From: Euryarchaeota archaeon UBA24
GTDB lineage: Archaea; Halobacteriota; Halobacteria; Halobacteriales; Hikarchaeaceae
Length of the DNA: 42,499 nt
Direction: 5' to 3'
NCBI GenBank assembly: GCA_002503845.1
Contig: DASO01000006.1
Span: 77,753-120,251, forward strand
Positions 42,420 through 42,499 of the stretch are shown here, one piece after another. Under the pieces are notes generated by a model. The model searched no databases and had not been told where the DNA came from. It was given only the letters and a program-made list of their open reading frames with translations. A program made the position numbers and the translations under genes. The stretch's first letter is position 1, and every line of letters starts with the position of its first letter.

Positions 42420-42499
42420 ATGGAACCGGCGACAGAAATAATAGAAAGTATAGAAAATAAAGAAATAATCGATTCTGAAGAAGGAAATGCACCTGAAGA
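42420..42499 (+). CDS. Start of an acidic protein, truncated by the window edge
   Basis: ATG 42420 opens a frame that continues to the end of the window: MEPATEIIESIENKEIIDSE then EGNAPE. AAGGTGA (42405-42411) nine bases upstream could be a ribosome-binding site. The 26 visible residues are rich in Glu and Ile, which is typical of an N-terminal extension and gives no family. The 215-base spacer from 42205 holds this leader and the DUF371 promoter. Confidence 0.5.
   Translation, partial: MEPATEIIESIENKEIIDSEEGNAPE

Noticed and set aside
1..42499. CRISPR arrays, tRNA or rRNA genes, transposases and integration sites
   Set aside because: I read the intergenic gaps and saw no spaced direct repeats, no cloverleaf-like sequences and no mobile-element proteins.

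Overview
The window is a gene-dense stretch of a euryarchaeal chromosome; no gap reaches 300 bases. I see no insertion sequence, tRNA, rRNA or CRISPR array. The gene families are archaeal throughout: L37Ae, RpoP, prefoldin beta, the pantoate kinase/phosphopantothenate synthetase pair, GGGP synthase, LonB, thermosome, NadM, Pth2, TruD, archaeal-type AspRS, and the ADH synthase/DHQ synthase II entry to the shikimate pathway. The trpC-trpB-trpA-ADH synthase-DHQ synthase order, the AglD-like glycosyltransferase and the PEP-utilizer-tailed pyruvate kinase point to the haloarchaeal lineage. However, the base composition is only about 40% G+C by eye, and many proteins are rich in Lys rather than extremely acidic. 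My inference is a low-GC relative of Halobacteria, for example marine group IV (Hikarchaeia), rather than a classical salt-in haloarchaeon. This needs a phylogeny.

Layout. 1-1401: the end of a DUF2070 membrane protein faces an rpl37ae-rpoP-pfdB operon; rpoP is only 44 codons. 1558-4948: a membrane-anchored substrate-binding protein faces pth2-truD, and dcd is divergent from pth2. 4970-9831 (minus): CoA genes pps and pok downstream of aspS, then GGGP synthase, a zinc-ribbon membrane protein and aroD. 9927-19598 (minus): AglD-like glycosyltransferase-flippase, stomatin/NfeD pair, pyruvate kinase, MetRS, PEP synthase. 19710-20596 (plus): a two-helix membrane protein coupled to a bacterial-type Apt. 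20636-24975 (minus): SMC and its kleisin ScpA. 25124-33910 (plus): gatB, topA, trpCBA, ADH synthase, DHQ synthase II. 33920-38843: LonB, NadM, thermosome, methyltransferase. 38939-42499: YkgJ-type cysteine-cluster protein, TRAM protein, radical SAM-HhH protein, DUF371 protein and the start of an acidic ORF.

Working together: ADH synthase, DHQ synthase II and AroD are three early steps of the archaeal shikimate route, and TrpCBA the last steps to tryptophan. Pok and Pps are consecutive steps of archaeal CoA synthesis. SMC and ScpA form a condensin. GatB together with an AspRS that carries the non-discriminating residues (His23, Pro82) suggests Asn-tRNA is made by transamidation. Many genes have a TATA-like element 24-32 bases before the start codon, implying mostly leaderless transcripts; overlapping ATGA/TAATG junctions imply translational coupling inside operons.

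The plus strand carries an excess of G over C in most lines sampled, including many inside minus-strand genes, which suggests a strong replication-strand bias. I did not find a clearly novel multi-gene system. The most useful leads are the strand bias, the TGTACA box at the trp promoter, the PEP synthase-MetRS-pyruvate kinase cluster, the altered zinc site in L37Ae and the orphan anchored binding protein.
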